A stretch of 64,000 bases of DNA from Parapusillimonas sp013416435 (GCF_052180245.1 NZ_CP197474.1:1116001-1180000); one strand, 5' to 3'; positions 50,884-58,660 are shown, counted from the stretch's first letter. The notes: generated from the sequence alone by a model not told the origin. Translations and numbers: made by a program.

Positions 50884-51395
50884 GGTTTGCCGGCCGCCTG
50901 ACGGGCCGCCCGGATGATTTCTTCAGTCTTACGCTGGTTCTGACGGCCCAGAGCTTCAATGGCGTCTGCTTCGCGCCCAGAAATTCGGCCATCGGCGACC
51001 GCTTGGGCGATTTCAGCGGCCAGGCTGCCGTGCTCTATCGTTTTGCCGATGAGGGCGGTCTGGATGGCTTGGAGCAAGCACGCATCGGTCCCTGATGCAG
51101 CCTGGTGTTGAGCGGCGGTGAGCCCAAAGCGTCCATTGAGCGCGTGCAGCCAGTCATGCGCACGTGCTCGCCCGTCAGACTTGGTTTCCATCCACTCAGT
51201 AAGCATCTCGGCCATTTCGATCGAGATGGCCTGGCCGTCTTTGTGCTTGAGACGCGTGCGCAGCACCTCGGGATGGATGCTGCGCCCCCGGCGCACCGTC
51301 AAAAAGCGGGCAGCATCCACAACGCCACCATCGGTATTGCATACAGAGGTGTAGAGCACGTCACGCCAATCGGCGTCGGAGTAGTAGCACGTCAT
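50880..51395 (-). CDS. CII-like phage regulatory protein (Phage_CP76-like)
   Basis: The 171-residue protein begins MTCYYSDADWRDVLYTSVCNTDGGVVDAARFL. It has VLRTRLKHKDGQAISIEMAEMLTEWM, matching the pattern of phage regulatory CII-family proteins, which bind DNA to control the lysis-lysogeny choice. The C-terminal half has ISGREADAIEALGRQNQRKTEEIIRAARQAAG. AAGG lies upstream of the ATG. It follows the Cro-like gene on the same leftward transcript and is coupled to the primase-helicase by ATGA. Confidence 0.75.
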   Translation of the reverse strand: MTCYYSDADWRDVLYTSVCNTDGGVVDAARFLTVRRGRSIHPEVLRTRLKHKDGQAISIEMAEMLTEWMETKSDGRARAHDWLHALNGRFGLTAAQHQAASGTDACLLQAIQTALIGKTIEHGSLAAEIAQAVADGRISGREADAIEALGRQNQRKTEEIIRAARQAAGKP

Positions 51396-51497
51396 AGCAG
51401 ACCTTGAACGGAAAGAGGTTTCAGCATTTCGCCGCCGGGTGCGACTGCGTACGATGCAGGGCATGGGCGAGGTGCCAAACATTGGAAGGGGAAGAGG

Positions 51498-51731
51498 GTG
51501 GAAAGGAATCTGGAAGACAAAGCGTTCGTAGCGTGGCTGCAGCTGGCTCGTGAAGCGGGGGCTGACATGCCTGACGTCACTGCCGTGGAGCGCGCGCACT
51601 GGCGGCTACGCGCCGCGCACCAGGTGTGCGAGGCGATCTTCGGCACAGCCAGCGAGACGAGCGTCATGACGACGTTCGAAGCCATCAACGCCGAATCGTT
51701 GCGCATAGGCACCATGCTGGACGCGCTGTAA
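51498..51731 (+). CDS. Possible small rightward protein between cro-like and CII-like genes
   Basis: A GTG-started 77-codon frame (MERNLEDKAFVAWLQLAREAGADMPDVTAVERAHWRLRAAHQVCEAIF...) looks like a real helical protein and follows GGGGAAGAGG. It runs opposite to the cro-CII transcript and fills an otherwise empty 345-bp gap. It could be a small accessory protein. A leader or antisense function of the DNA is the alternative. Confidence 0.42.
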   Translation: MERNLEDKAFVAWLQLAREAGADMPDVTAVERAHWRLRAAHQVCEAIFGTASETSVMTTFEAINAESLRIGTMLDAL

Positions 51732-51740
51732 GGCATGGCC

Positions 51741-51989
51741 CTACACCGCCTCGAGCTCGGGCCAGTAGCGCTGCCAATCAAGCGGTCGAAGCTCTTTGCG
51801 CGTGACCTGGCCGCCGGTAGCCTGCTCGATAGCGACGCAGTGAGCGGCATCAAGGCTTTTGTCGCGGGTGAGCCAATAGTGCACTTGCATGGGGCTTGCA
51901 CCGACCGCATTCGATAGGGCCGTCTGCGATCCAAGCAGCTGGCACGCGCGCCGCAGGGGGGCGCGATGAGCAATTTCTGATGTTTGCAT
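51741..51989 (-). CDS. Cro-like (YdaS-type) DNA-binding protein
   Basis: The 82-residue protein begins MQTSEIAHRAPLRRACQLLG. It has the helix-turn-helix SQTALSNAVGASPMQVHYWLTRDKSLDAAHCVAIEQATGGQVTRKELRPLDW, typical of Cro/YdaS-type regulators. It is the first gene of the leftward transcript, divergent from the CI-like repressor, with shared operators between them. It is expected to repress the repressor promoter during lytic growth. Confidence 0.82.
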   Translation of the reverse strand: MQTSEIAHRAPLRRACQLLGSQTALSNAVGASPMQVHYWLTRDKSLDAAHCVAIEQATGGQVTRKELRPLDWQRYWPELEAV

Positions 51990-51995
51990 CTTTCG

Positions 51996-52081
51996 TCCAT
52001 GGTTTAAATATTGCTTGATTAAACCACAGACGAAAAGCGTCATCAACCGTCGGAGATGTATCTTTTAATCCATTGTTTATA
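51996..52081. promoter_or_regulatory. OR-like operator region with leftward promoter between cro and cI
   Basis: Related sites are TCCATGGTTTAAA (51996-52008), ATTAAACCACAGACG (52018-52032, reversed) and TTTAATCCATTGTTTATA (52064-52081). They share a TCCRTGGTTTAA-type core. The leftward promoter is TTGATG (52046-52041), a 17-bp spacer, then TTTAAT (52023-52018), whose -10 overlaps the second site. Confidence 0.78.
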
Positions 52082-52091
52082 GAATGAGCGC

Positions 52092-53012
52092 ATGGCACTG
52101 GGACACAACATACAAATGCTACGGACCGCTGCGGGGTGGACACTTGCCGCCCTGGGCCAACGGGTGGGCACTAGCCCGCAAACTATCTATAAACTTGAGA
52201 AGACGGACGCCCGTCGTTCGGAGTACGCCGGTGCCATTGCGAAGGTCTTTGGCTTGCCAGGTCCAGAATGGCTCACGCTGACGGATATTAAAAGCGAGCA
52301 TCAGGCCGGCGATTTGTTGAAGCTAGTGAAGAAACCACTCTCGCTGCAGGATATGGGAACGGCCGGCACGGCCACACGGCAATTGCTCGAGCTCGGTCTC
52401 GGGATGTTACCAGGGCCTGAGCAGTGGGACTCAGAGGCGGAACGCCACTACCAAGAGGCAGACCAGCGAGAGGAGTTTATCCAGATGCTGGCGAATCACC
52501 TTTCCGAGCCGCTTAGTTTTGATACGTTTTTCTCGGAAGGGCGCCGTGAGCGGAATATAGCGAAGGCGCCGCCTGACGTGCGCCGCGTGCCCGTACTGAG
52601 CTATGTCCAAGCCGGCGCCATGACCGAAGCTGGGTGTGTGGACCTGTCGCAGGCGTACGACGACTACATTACGACCGACCTGGATTTGTCGGAGCAGTCG
52701 TTCGCGCTGGAGATCAAGGGCGATTCGATGGTGGCGCCCCCGGGCAGCGCCGAGGATTCATTTCACGAGGGCGACCGCATCATCGTCGATTGTTCGGTCA
52801 CACCGTTACCTGGTGATTTCGTTGTTGCCAAGAACGGTGAGCACGAGGCCACCTTTAAAAAATACCGGCCCCGCGGCGTGGACGAGCAGGGCAGGGACGT
52901 GTTCGAGCTCGTGCCTTTGAATGAAGATTACCCGGCCATGCGCAGCGATCGCCAGCACCTGGAGATCATTGGCGTGATGGTGGAGCACAGGCGGTATAGG
53001 AAGAGAAGGTAG
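52092..53012 (+). CDS. CI/LexA-type phage repressor with S24 peptidase domain
   Basis: The 306-residue protein has an N-terminal XRE helix-turn-helix (NIQMLRTAAGWTLAALGQRVGTSPQTIYKLEK). Its C-terminal LexA-like domain has a cleavage site Ala174-Gly175 in YVQAGAMTEA, Ser212 in GDSM, and a Lys at 256/257 in ATFKKY. RecA-stimulated self-cleavage would induce the prophage. It is longer than lambda CI. It is divergent from the Cro-like gene and reads in the same direction as the PL operon, with operators on both sides (51996-52081 and 54319-54397). Confidence 0.93.
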   Translation: MALGHNIQMLRTAAGWTLAALGQRVGTSPQTIYKLEKTDARRSEYAGAIAKVFGLPGPEWLTLTDIKSEHQAGDLLKLVKKPLSLQDMGTAGTATRQLLELGLGMLPGPEQWDSEAERHYQEADQREEFIQMLANHLSEPLSFDTFFSEGRRERNIAKAPPDVRRVPVLSYVQAGAMTEAGCVDLSQAYDDYITTDLDLSEQSFALEIKGDSMVAPPGSAEDSFHEGDRIIVDCSVTPLPGDFVVAKNGEHEATFKKYRPRGVDEQGRDVFELVPLNEDYPAMRSDRQHLEIIGVMVEHRRYRKRR

Positions 53013-53065
53013 CCTGGGTGGAAAGATCGCACCGGACTGAGTCATATTCGAGGGGGTGTAACGAG

Positions 53066-53980
53066 ATGATGCTTGATATACAGGATGATTCTGAGTCGAC
53101 CGATAGCATTACGTGCTCGAAGCAGATATTCAACCGACCGCGGTATGCCGGGCCGCTGCGTTTAGAGTCAGCCGAAAAAGTCCAAGTGGTAGCGCCCTAT
53201 GACTTACCTCGCGGTGACTGGGTGCGCTGCGGGCTTAACGGCTGCACCACCGAGCATGGCAAAGGCTATGTGATCCGAGCAGAAGATGGCCGCGAGACCA
53301 ATTGCGGGCACATGTGTGGCAGCCGGGAATTTGGTGCAGTCTTTGAAGAATTTGTTGCAGACTTTCAAAGAAGGAAGGTGGATCAAGCGCGGCGCGCAGT
53401 GCTGACGGCGGCGCAAACCGAGGCGGCCCCTATGCTCTCCACCGTTGAAGCGTTGGTTCCTCAACTCGAAGAAAATACAGATCGTGTGTGGGAAATCATG
53501 GATGTGATTACGAGGGATCCAGACGTCTCTCGCAAGTTCCACGAGATTCTCAGACTCGGCGGGCGAGTAAGTGTTGAAGAGCGAATAAGCGAGGATATAC
53601 GCAAGGCAACCGGGTCGGCCGCTCGCTTCACGACCAGAACTATTGCGACGATTGAAGGGGGGCGGTCGGCCCTTGATGGCGGTCGGCCCCTCCAAACCAT
53701 TAAACAGAATGTCCTTCCCGGTCTGCGTCGACTTCTGAGCCTGAACTTGCAAGAAGTGTCCCCCGACGACGGTGACAAGCTCTCTTTGGAAATCGCTGAA
53801 ATCCGGCGGCAAATACAACGCGCGCAACAGTATATTGAAGACGCCCACCGGTTCACTTCTCTGAGTAACCTCCGAGCCGTTGCTCTGCTTGGCGAAGTGA
53901 TGGCGAACCGGTCAACCCGGGCGAGCCGAGCATTGCGAGCTTTGGATCGACTCATTGAAGAAATCGGGGCGAGGCAGTAG
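53066..53980 (+). CDS. Hypothetical protein with Cys-rich motif, next to the repressor
   Basis: The ~304-residue protein begins MMLDIQDDSES and contains VRCGLNGCTTEHGKGYVIRAEDGRETNCGHMCGSREF, with four Cys that could bind zinc. A long helical region follows (VVEALVPQLEENTDRVWEIMDVITRD..., EIAEIRRQIQRAQQYIEDAHRF). AGGGGG precedes the first of two ATGs. It lies downstream of cI in the immunity region, a position often used by lysogenic-conversion or exclusion genes expressed from the prophage. No family is recognised. Confidence 0.6.
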   Translation: MMLDIQDDSESTDSITCSKQIFNRPRYAGPLRLESAEKVQVVAPYDLPRGDWVRCGLNGCTTEHGKGYVIRAEDGRETNCGHMCGSREFGAVFEEFVADFQRRKVDQARRAVLTAAQTEAAPMLSTVEALVPQLEENTDRVWEIMDVITRDPDVSRKFHEILRLGGRVSVEERISEDIRKATGSAARFTTRTIATIEGGRSALDGGRPLQTIKQNVLPGLRRLLSLNLQEVSPDDGDKLSLEIAEIRRQIQRAQQYIEDAHRFTSLSNLRAVALLGEVMANRSTRASRALRALDRLIEEIGARQ

Positions 53981-53985
53981 CGCAC

Positions 53986-54270
53986 TCAACCCACGCAAGA
54001 AACTACATCAGACGGGCATACTTTTGCCACGCGAATTTGAGCATCCAAAAGATCGCGGGCCCAAGCCATCGCGCGGATATGCGCAAGCCTGCATGTTGGT
54101 GGGTCGCTGAACTCGAAGTCATAAACAACGATAGCCAACATACCCTTGTGGTCGATCTCGATTTCAACACGCCCTATCTTGGTCATGCTGGAATAATCAG
54201 GCTCATCTGCCGGCACGGGTACTGGATGCATACACACCTCCACTGATGGTTCAGCGCGATTATCGCGCAT
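53986..54270 (-). CDS. Hypothetical small phage protein
   Basis: A leftward frame of about 94 codons encodes MRDNRAEPSVEVCMHPVPVP and later GRVEIEIDHKGMLAIVVYDFEFSDPPTCRLAHIRAMAWARDLLDAQI. This reads like a compact alpha/beta protein. The start may be this ATG or MHPVPVP 13 codons later. It is convergent with the preceding gene, ending five bases after it. No function is known. Confidence 0.5.
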   Translation of the reverse strand: MRDNRAEPSVEVCMHPVPVPADEPDYSSMTKIGRVEIEIDHKGMLAIVVYDFEFSDPPTCRLAHIRAMAWARDLLDAQIRVAKVCPSDVVSCVG

Positions 54271-54282
54271 AAGCCCTAACCC

Positions 54283-54308
54283 GCCCACCCCACGAGGTGG
54301 GCTTTTTT
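54283..54308 (+). terminator. Rho-independent terminator before the PL region
   Basis: GCCCACC-CCACGA-GGTGGGC followed by six T (54303-54308). It would stop rightward transcription from the repressor region before the PL promoter. Confidence 0.85.
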
Positions 54309-54318
54309 GCGCCCAACA

Positions 54319-54397
54319 ATTAAACCGAAGACGATTTCGTTTGACTTTATTTTAATCCGTGGTTTATCATGGCCTCCATATCAACCGAGGTTTAAAA
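54319..54397 (+). promoter_or_regulatory. OL-like operators and PL promoter
   Basis: Three sites match those by the repressor gene: ATTAAACCGAAGACG (54319-54333, reversed), TTTAATCCGTGGTTTATC (54351-54368) and TCAACCGAGGTTTAAAA (54381-54397). A promoter TTGACT (54341-54346), 17-bp spacer and TTATCA (54364-54369) lies across the middle site. The downstream operon starts at 54411. Confidence 0.8.
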
Positions 54398-54410
54398 GGA
54401 GCCAACGCCA

Positions 54411-54836
54411 ATGTCACTCGAACGAGCCATCACCGAAAACACCGCCGCCTTGCAGGAGCTGATAGCCATCCTGCGATCCAATGATTCGACCGCGACAGCG
54501 ACCGTTAAAGTCACGACCAAGGAGCAGCCCGCCACAAAAAAGGACGAAAAGGTCCAATCATCGGCGCCGACCCAAACTGCGTCCGACAGCTCGGCCAGTT
54601 CCTCGACCGAATCGCCCAAAGCCGACGCGCCCGTGGGTGTTGAGTACGTGCAGATTCAAAAGCTCGTGCCGCAGATTGCCAAGACGCCTGAAGGCACCGA
54701 GAAGGTTGTTGCACTGTTTGGTCGATATGGCGTCAAGCGTGGTCCGGAACTCAAGCCCGAGCAGTACGACGCGTTCTACGCCGACCTGGTGAAGGTCGAT
54801 GCCGGCGAGCTCGACCCACGCACGGCGGAGGTCTGA
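54411..54836 (+). CDS. First gene of the PL operon, hypothetical
   Basis: The 141-residue protein begins MSLERAITENTAALQELIAIL, a short coiled-coil start. It has a Ser/Thr/Lys-rich linker and a compact C-terminal domain (QKLVPQIAKTPEGTEKVVALFGRYGVKRGPELKPEQYDAFYADLVKV). AAGGAG lies before the ATG. Proteins with this layout begin early operons in several betaproteobacterial phages, and the C-terminal domain recurs there, but its biochemical role is not known. The next gene begins two bases after the stop. Confidence 0.7.
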   Translation: MSLERAITENTAALQELIAILRSNDSTATATVKVTTKEQPATKKDEKVQSSAPTQTASDSSASSSTESPKADAPVGVEYVQIQKLVPQIAKTPEGTEKVVALFGRYGVKRGPELKPEQYDAFYADLVKVDAGELDPRTAEV

Positions 54837-54837
54837 C

Positions 54838-55830
54838 ATGCAGATCACTACCGACCTTTTACGTAAATGGTCCGCCTGCCGCGACGGCTATGGCTGGTTT
54901 GTTGCCAAGTTTCCGCAGGGCGGCACCTATAGCGAAGTGCAGAGAGCACTGCGTGCCGACAAACGCTACGACGATTCCAACTGGTTGACTGAGCGTGTGT
55001 TTTCAAGCCTGTTGGAAAACCCCGAGCAGATCGCACCCTTGGTGAAGGTAGAAGTGGCCGAAGCCCTTGAGGAAACGAAGGATTCTCCGAATTCCTCCAG
55101 CGGCAACTACAGCACGGCGGCCTCCAGCGGCAACTACAGCACGGCGGCCTCCAGCGGCTACGCCAGCACGGCGGCCTCCAGCGGCTACGCCAGCACGGCG
55201 GCCTCCAGCGGCAACTACAGCAAGGCGGCCTCCAGCGGCGACTCCAGCAAGGCGGCCTCCAGCGGCAACTACAGCACGGCGGCCTCCAGCGGCAACTACA
55301 GCAAGGCGGCCTCCAGCGGCAACTACAGCACGGCGGCCTCCAGCGGCTACGCCAGCACGGCGGCCTCCAGCGGCAACTACAGCACGGCGGCCTCCAGCGG
55401 CTACGCCAGCACGGCGGCCTCCAGCGGCTACGCCAGCACGGCGGCCTCCAGCGGCAACTACAGCAAGGCGGCCTCCAGCGGCGACTCCAGCAAGGCGGCC
55501 TCCAGCGGCAACTACAGCACGGCGGCCTCCAGCGGCAACTACAGCAAGGCGGCCTCCAGCGGCAACTACAGCACGGCGGCCTCCAGCGGCAACTACAGCA
55601 CGGCGGCCTCCAGCGGCGACTCCAGCAAGGCGGAAGCTAAAGGCGAAAAGACGATCGCCATGGTGGCCGGACTGAAAGGTCGCGCACGGGCCGGTGAGAA
55701 AGGAGCGTTTGCGTTGCCGTGGCTCGATGGTGAACAGGTCCGCATTGCGGTGGGGATCGTCGGCGAGAACAGCATTCTGGCCGACACCTGGTACCGCGTC
55801 GGTGAGACCGGTCAGTTAGAGGAGGCCTGA
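54838..55830 (+). CDS. Early phage protein with twenty 9-residue repeats
   Basis: The 330-residue protein has an ~85-residue N-terminal domain (MQITTDLLRKWSACRDGYGWF...). It is followed by 20 tandem copies of SSG[NYD][YAS]S[TK]AA at residues 87-266, and a C-terminal domain (IAMVAGLKGRARAGEKGAFALPWLDGEQVRIAVGIVGE...TWYRVGETG). The repeats probably stack as a beta-solenoid like pentapeptide-type proteins. The C-terminal region resembles DUF7666-like phage domains. DNA mimicry is one known role of such solenoids but is not shown here. Confidence 0.75.
   Translation: MQITTDLLRKWSACRDGYGWFVAKFPQGGTYSEVQRALRADKRYDDSNWLTERVFSSLLENPEQIAPLVKVEVAEALEETKDSPNSSSGNYSTAASSGNYSTAASSGYASTAASSGYASTAASSGNYSKAASSGDSSKAASSGNYSTAASSGNYSKAASSGNYSTAASSGYASTAASSGNYSTAASSGYASTAASSGYASTAASSGNYSKAASSGDSSKAASSGNYSTAASSGNYSKAASSGNYSTAASSGNYSTAASSGDSSKAEAKGEKTIAMVAGLKGRARAGEKGAFALPWLDGEQVRIAVGIVGENSILADTWYRVGETGQLEEA
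55096..55635 (+). repeat. Twenty tandem 27-bp coding repeats with higher-order duplication
   Basis: 540 bp contain 20 nearly identical 27-bp units (TCCAGCGGC NNN NNN AGC ANG GCG GCC), each encoding nine residues. Units come in four types by residues 4-7 (NYST, NYSK, YAST, DSSK). Units 3-9 have the same type order as units 12-18, a 243-bp segmental duplication. All three forward frames stay open, so a long Pro/Ala/Arg frame here is an artefact. Confidence 0.95.
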
Positions 55831-55831
55831 C

Positions 55832-57121
55832 ATGGCCGACCACGCAATTCTTTCCCCGTCCGCTGCGTCACGCTGGACGCGCTGCCCCGGCTCGGTGCAC
55901 CTCGCCAAATTCGAGCCGGACACGTCAAGCGCCTACGCCGATGAAGGCACCGTCGCGCACATGATCGCGGAACTTTGCCTACGAGGGGGTCGCGATGCCA
56001 AATACTACGCGGGGGATTATGTCCGCGTCCTCGATGGACAGGTCCAGCTCTGTCCCGAAGAAGGCAATGACACCAACTACGGCAAAGGCACGGTGCTCAT
56101 GGTCAACGACGAGATGGCAGAGGAAGTACAGAAGTATCTGGACTATGTGCGCCAGGCTAGCGCGGGCGCCGAACTTTTTACCGAAGAGCGCTACGACATC
56201 AGCCACATCGTGCCGGAATGCTTCGGCACGAGCGACACCACCATCTTGCACCCGGACGGCGAGCTGCACGTCGTTGACCTGAAATTCGGTCGGGGGGTGG
56301 AAGTGTCCGCCGTCGAGAACGAGCAGATGATGCTTTACGCGCTGGGTGCTGTCGAGCGCTTTTCGCTGACGCACGAAATTACCAGTGTGCGCATGACGGT
56401 GCACCAACCGCGGCTGAACAACGTCAGCGAGTGGATGATAACGATTGACGAGCTCATGCAGCGCGCCGAGCGATTTCGCGCCGCAGGCGAGCGCGCTATC
56501 CAGTTCCACTACGACGCGGTGCCGACGCCCGAGGACTTCACGCCCGACGCCAAGGCCTGCCGCTTCTGCCCGGGCAAGGGCAACTGCGAAGCGCTCACCC
56601 GATTCGCGCTCACGACCATGGCTGACGACTTCGTCGATCTGGAAGCCGCCGGCGACACGCTACCCGGCCTGGTCGACGCCGCGACCGAACGCGTTGGCGC
56701 GATCGACAACGACCTGCTGGGCAAGCTGCTGCAGCACATGGACCTCGTCGAAGGCTGGGCGAAGGCGGTGCGCGCCAGGGCGGAAGCCGAGCTGTTGGCC
56801 GGTCGGGACGTCTACGGCCACAAGCTCGTGGAAGGTCGCAAGGGCCGACGCGAGTGGGTGGACGAAGCGGACGCCGAAGCCACGCTGAAGGCCATGCGCC
56901 TGAAGAAGGACGAAATGTACGACTTCAAGGTCATTTCGCCGACCACCGCTGAAAAGCTGTTCAAGGAGTCGCCGCGCCGGTGGGATCGCGTGCGCGATCT
57001 CATCCGCCAATCCCAAGGAAAACCCTCTGTCGCTCCTGCCGACGATCCCCGCCCCGCGCTGGTTGTTGCGCCAGAGAATGATTTCGACGATCTCACCCAA
57101 CCCGCCACCGATCTTGTTTAA
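55832..57121 (+). CDS. DUF2800-type Cas4/RecB-like nuclease
   Basis: The 429-residue protein begins MADHAILSPSAASRWTRCPGSVHLAK. It has a PD-(D/E)XK core GTSDTTILHPDGELHVVDLKFGRG (Asp and the DxK) and a C-terminal Cys cluster CRFCPGKGNCEAL with a partner Cys (RCPGS) early, as in Cas4-like Fe-S nucleases. DUF2800 proteins accompany DUF2815 and a family A polymerase in phage replication cassettes, as here. They probably process phage DNA ends for recombination or replication. Confidence 0.87.
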   Translation: MADHAILSPSAASRWTRCPGSVHLAKFEPDTSSAYADEGTVAHMIAELCLRGGRDAKYYAGDYVRVLDGQVQLCPEEGNDTNYGKGTVLMVNDEMAEEVQKYLDYVRQASAGAELFTEERYDISHIVPECFGTSDTTILHPDGELHVVDLKFGRGVEVSAVENEQMMLYALGAVERFSLTHEITSVRMTVHQPRLNNVSEWMITIDELMQRAERFRAAGERAIQFHYDAVPTPEDFTPDAKACRFCPGKGNCEALTRFALTTMADDFVDLEAAGDTLPGLVDAATERVGAIDNDLLGKLLQHMDLVEGWAKAVRARAEAELLAGRDVYGHKLVEGRKGRREWVDEADAEATLKAMRLKKDEMYDFKVISPTTAEKLFKESPRRWDRVRDLIRQSQGKPSVAPADDPRPALVVAPENDFDDLTQPATDLV

Positions 57122-57131
57122 GGAAATAACC

Positions 57132-57692
57132 ATGAAAGTAAAACTCGCCAACGTCCGCCTCTCGTTCCCCGACCTCTTCGAAGCCAAGCAGTTCGAAGGG
57201 CAGGGACCTTTCAACTACCGCGCGTCCTTCCTGTTCCCGCCCGACAGCCAGGCGAAGAAGGACATCGACGCGGCCATCCAGGCCGTGGCTGCCGAAAAGT
57301 GGGGCAAGAAGGCTGACGCCATCCTTGCCGGGATCCTGCCGAACAGCCAAAAGTGCTGCCTGATCGACGGCAACACCAAAGAGTACGACGGCTACGAAGA
57401 CATGTTCGCGCTGTCGGCCACGCGCAACCAGGAGAAGGGGCGCCCCCTGATTATCGACCGCGACAAGACGCCGTTGGGCCAGGCCGATGGGAAACCCTAC
57501 GCCGGGTGCTACGTGAATGCCACCGTCGAAATCTGGGCGCAGGACAACAACTACGGTAAGGGCATACGCGCCAACCTGCTGGCCGTGCAGTTCTCCCGCG
57601 ATGGCGACGCCTTCGCCGGGGGCAGCGTCGGCAGCGAAGAAGACTTCGACGATTTGAGCGCTGATGCCGACTCCGCCGACAGCCTTGTATAG
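57132..57692 (+). CDS. DUF2815-type ssDNA-binding-like protein
   Basis: The 186-residue protein begins MKVKLANVRLSFPDLFEAKQFEGQGPFNYRASFLFPPDS. It has the DUF2815 core (KTPLGQADGKPYAGCYVNATVEIWAQDNNYGKGIRANLLAVQFSRDGDAF) and an acidic C-terminus (EEDFDDLSADADSADS), like single-stranded DNA-binding proteins that recruit partners through an acidic tail. It follows the DUF2800 gene directly. AAGGA precedes the ATG. Confidence 0.87.
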   Translation: MKVKLANVRLSFPDLFEAKQFEGQGPFNYRASFLFPPDSQAKKDIDAAIQAVAAEKWGKKADAILAGILPNSQKCCLIDGNTKEYDGYEDMFALSATRNQEKGRPLIIDRDKTPLGQADGKPYAGCYVNATVEIWAQDNNYGKGIRANLLAVQFSRDGDAFAGGSVGSEEDFDDLSADADSADSLV

Positions 57693-57883
57693 AACCTGAG
57701 CGGGAACCTCCCACCTCCTTGAGAACGACCGGGGAACGGGCCACCCGGTACACAGGCTCTTATCACCAACTGACGTCGCCCCTCGTCCTATACGACGTCA
57801 GTCCGGTGCAAAAGCGGCGGGGGTTCGCAAGTGGCAAGCCGCAAATTCGAGCAACGGCCCAATTCCTTCCCGAGGTGATCGAT

Positions 57884-58024
57884 ATGAAAGACGTTACATG
57901 GAACGATTTTTACCAGTGGGCCCGTGCTGCTGGCTTTTCGCCGCGTCTGCTGTCGCGCTGGGACGCTGACTGTCTGGCGCTGCAAGATCTTTTCCTGCAG
58001 CGCCTGCCGCAAGGAGTGCACTGA
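57884..58024 (+). CDS. Small hypothetical phage protein (46 residues)
   Basis: A short gene with GAGGTGA upstream encodes MKDVTWNDFYQWARAAGFSP and a helical end (LLSRWDADCLALQDLFLQRLPQGVH). Its stop overlaps the next ATG (TGATG). The frame is open further upstream, but the ribosome site fixes this start. Function is unknown. It may be the upper member of a two-gene early unit. Confidence 0.6.
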   Translation: MKDVTWNDFYQWARAAGFSPRLLSRWDADCLALQDLFLQRLPQGVH

Positions 58025-58386
58025 TGAACTACCAAAGCACCCCCGATGATGTCCTCGAGCGCCACCTGGTTGCCGAGCCCAACAACATTGTTCTGATCAT
58101 GGAAGCTGCTCGTCGGTTCCCCCGTGCTATTGACGAGGCTGTCGCGTTGGCAGCGAACGATGAAGCGTTGTCGGATGCCAACAACGAGATCGATGAGCTG
58201 AAAGCAGAAATCCAGACTTTGAAGGACGAACTGAAGCAGGCCGAAACGCGGGCTGACGAGCTTCAGAAGGAGCTGGATGAATCGCCCACCCAGTCGCAGT
58301 TGATGGAAGCCCAGGCGCAGATCACGGCGCTGCAGGCCGAAGTCAGCCGCCTGAACACCGTGTTGGAGTTGGTCAGCGATGTTTGA
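58024..58386 (+). CDS. Coiled-coil early phage protein
   Basis: The 120-residue protein begins MNYQSTPDDVLERHLVAEPN. From residue ~45 on it is a continuous coiled coil (NNEIDELKAEIQTLKDELKQAETRADELQKELDESP, then AQITALQAEVSRLNTVLELV). It probably oligomerises, but a partner is not evident. It is coupled to the 46-residue gene. Its 3' end is followed by the C4-like RNA region. Confidence 0.65.
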   Translation: MNYQSTPDDVLERHLVAEPNNIVLIMEAARRFPRAIDEAVALAANDEALSDANNEIDELKAEIQTLKDELKQAETRADELQKELDESPTQSQLMEAQAQITALQAEVSRLNTVLELVSDV

Positions 58387-58448
58387 CATGTTGACCCCTC
58401 CGCACTCCGGGCGTATCATGACCCCGTCGCTGGTAAACAACCAGCGCA

Positions 58449-58660
58449 CGGGTTTGGAAGCCCGGAATAAGAAGGCGCGCAGCCGCCTGGAAACCGTTCA
58501 CGCGGCTATTTCTTCGTCTGCGCGCAAGCATGGCACTCCTATGGGCGGGCCGTGCGGGAGGGCTTCGGCCCTGCCGGTTCCTTCTTTCCGGTCTTCCAAC
58601 CCGCACGTGTCCGCCCACCCCGTTTGGAAGCGGGGCGGCGGTTCATCACCGCAAAGAAGG
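58449..58660 (+). ncRNA. C4-like antisense RNA and its duplicated target sites upstream of the antirepressor
   Basis: The core 58542-58617 folds as nested stems: TGGGCGG/CCGCCCA outside and CGTGCGGG/CCCGCACG inside. They enclose a UUCG hairpin (58559-58572) and a CCGG hairpin (58574-58591). Loop bases CCTTCTTT (58580-58587) are complementary to AAAGAAGG at the antirepressor Shine-Dalgarno (58653-58660). CTTCCAA (58593-58599) is complementary to TTTGGAAG, shown in hairpin loops at 58623-58630 and 58453-58460; AAGAAGG recurs at 58469. This is the a/b pairing plan of phage P1 C4 RNA. Confidence 0.85.

Noticed and set aside
55096..55635. Possible CRISPR or other non-coding tandem array
   Set aside because: Units are contiguous, multiples of three and lie in frame inside a well-started gene.
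55067..55675. Long Pro/Ala/Arg-rich open frame over the repeat region
   Set aside because: A 27-bp repeat without stops keeps every forward frame open; the frame has no ribosome site and is a by-product of the SSGNYSTAA repeats.
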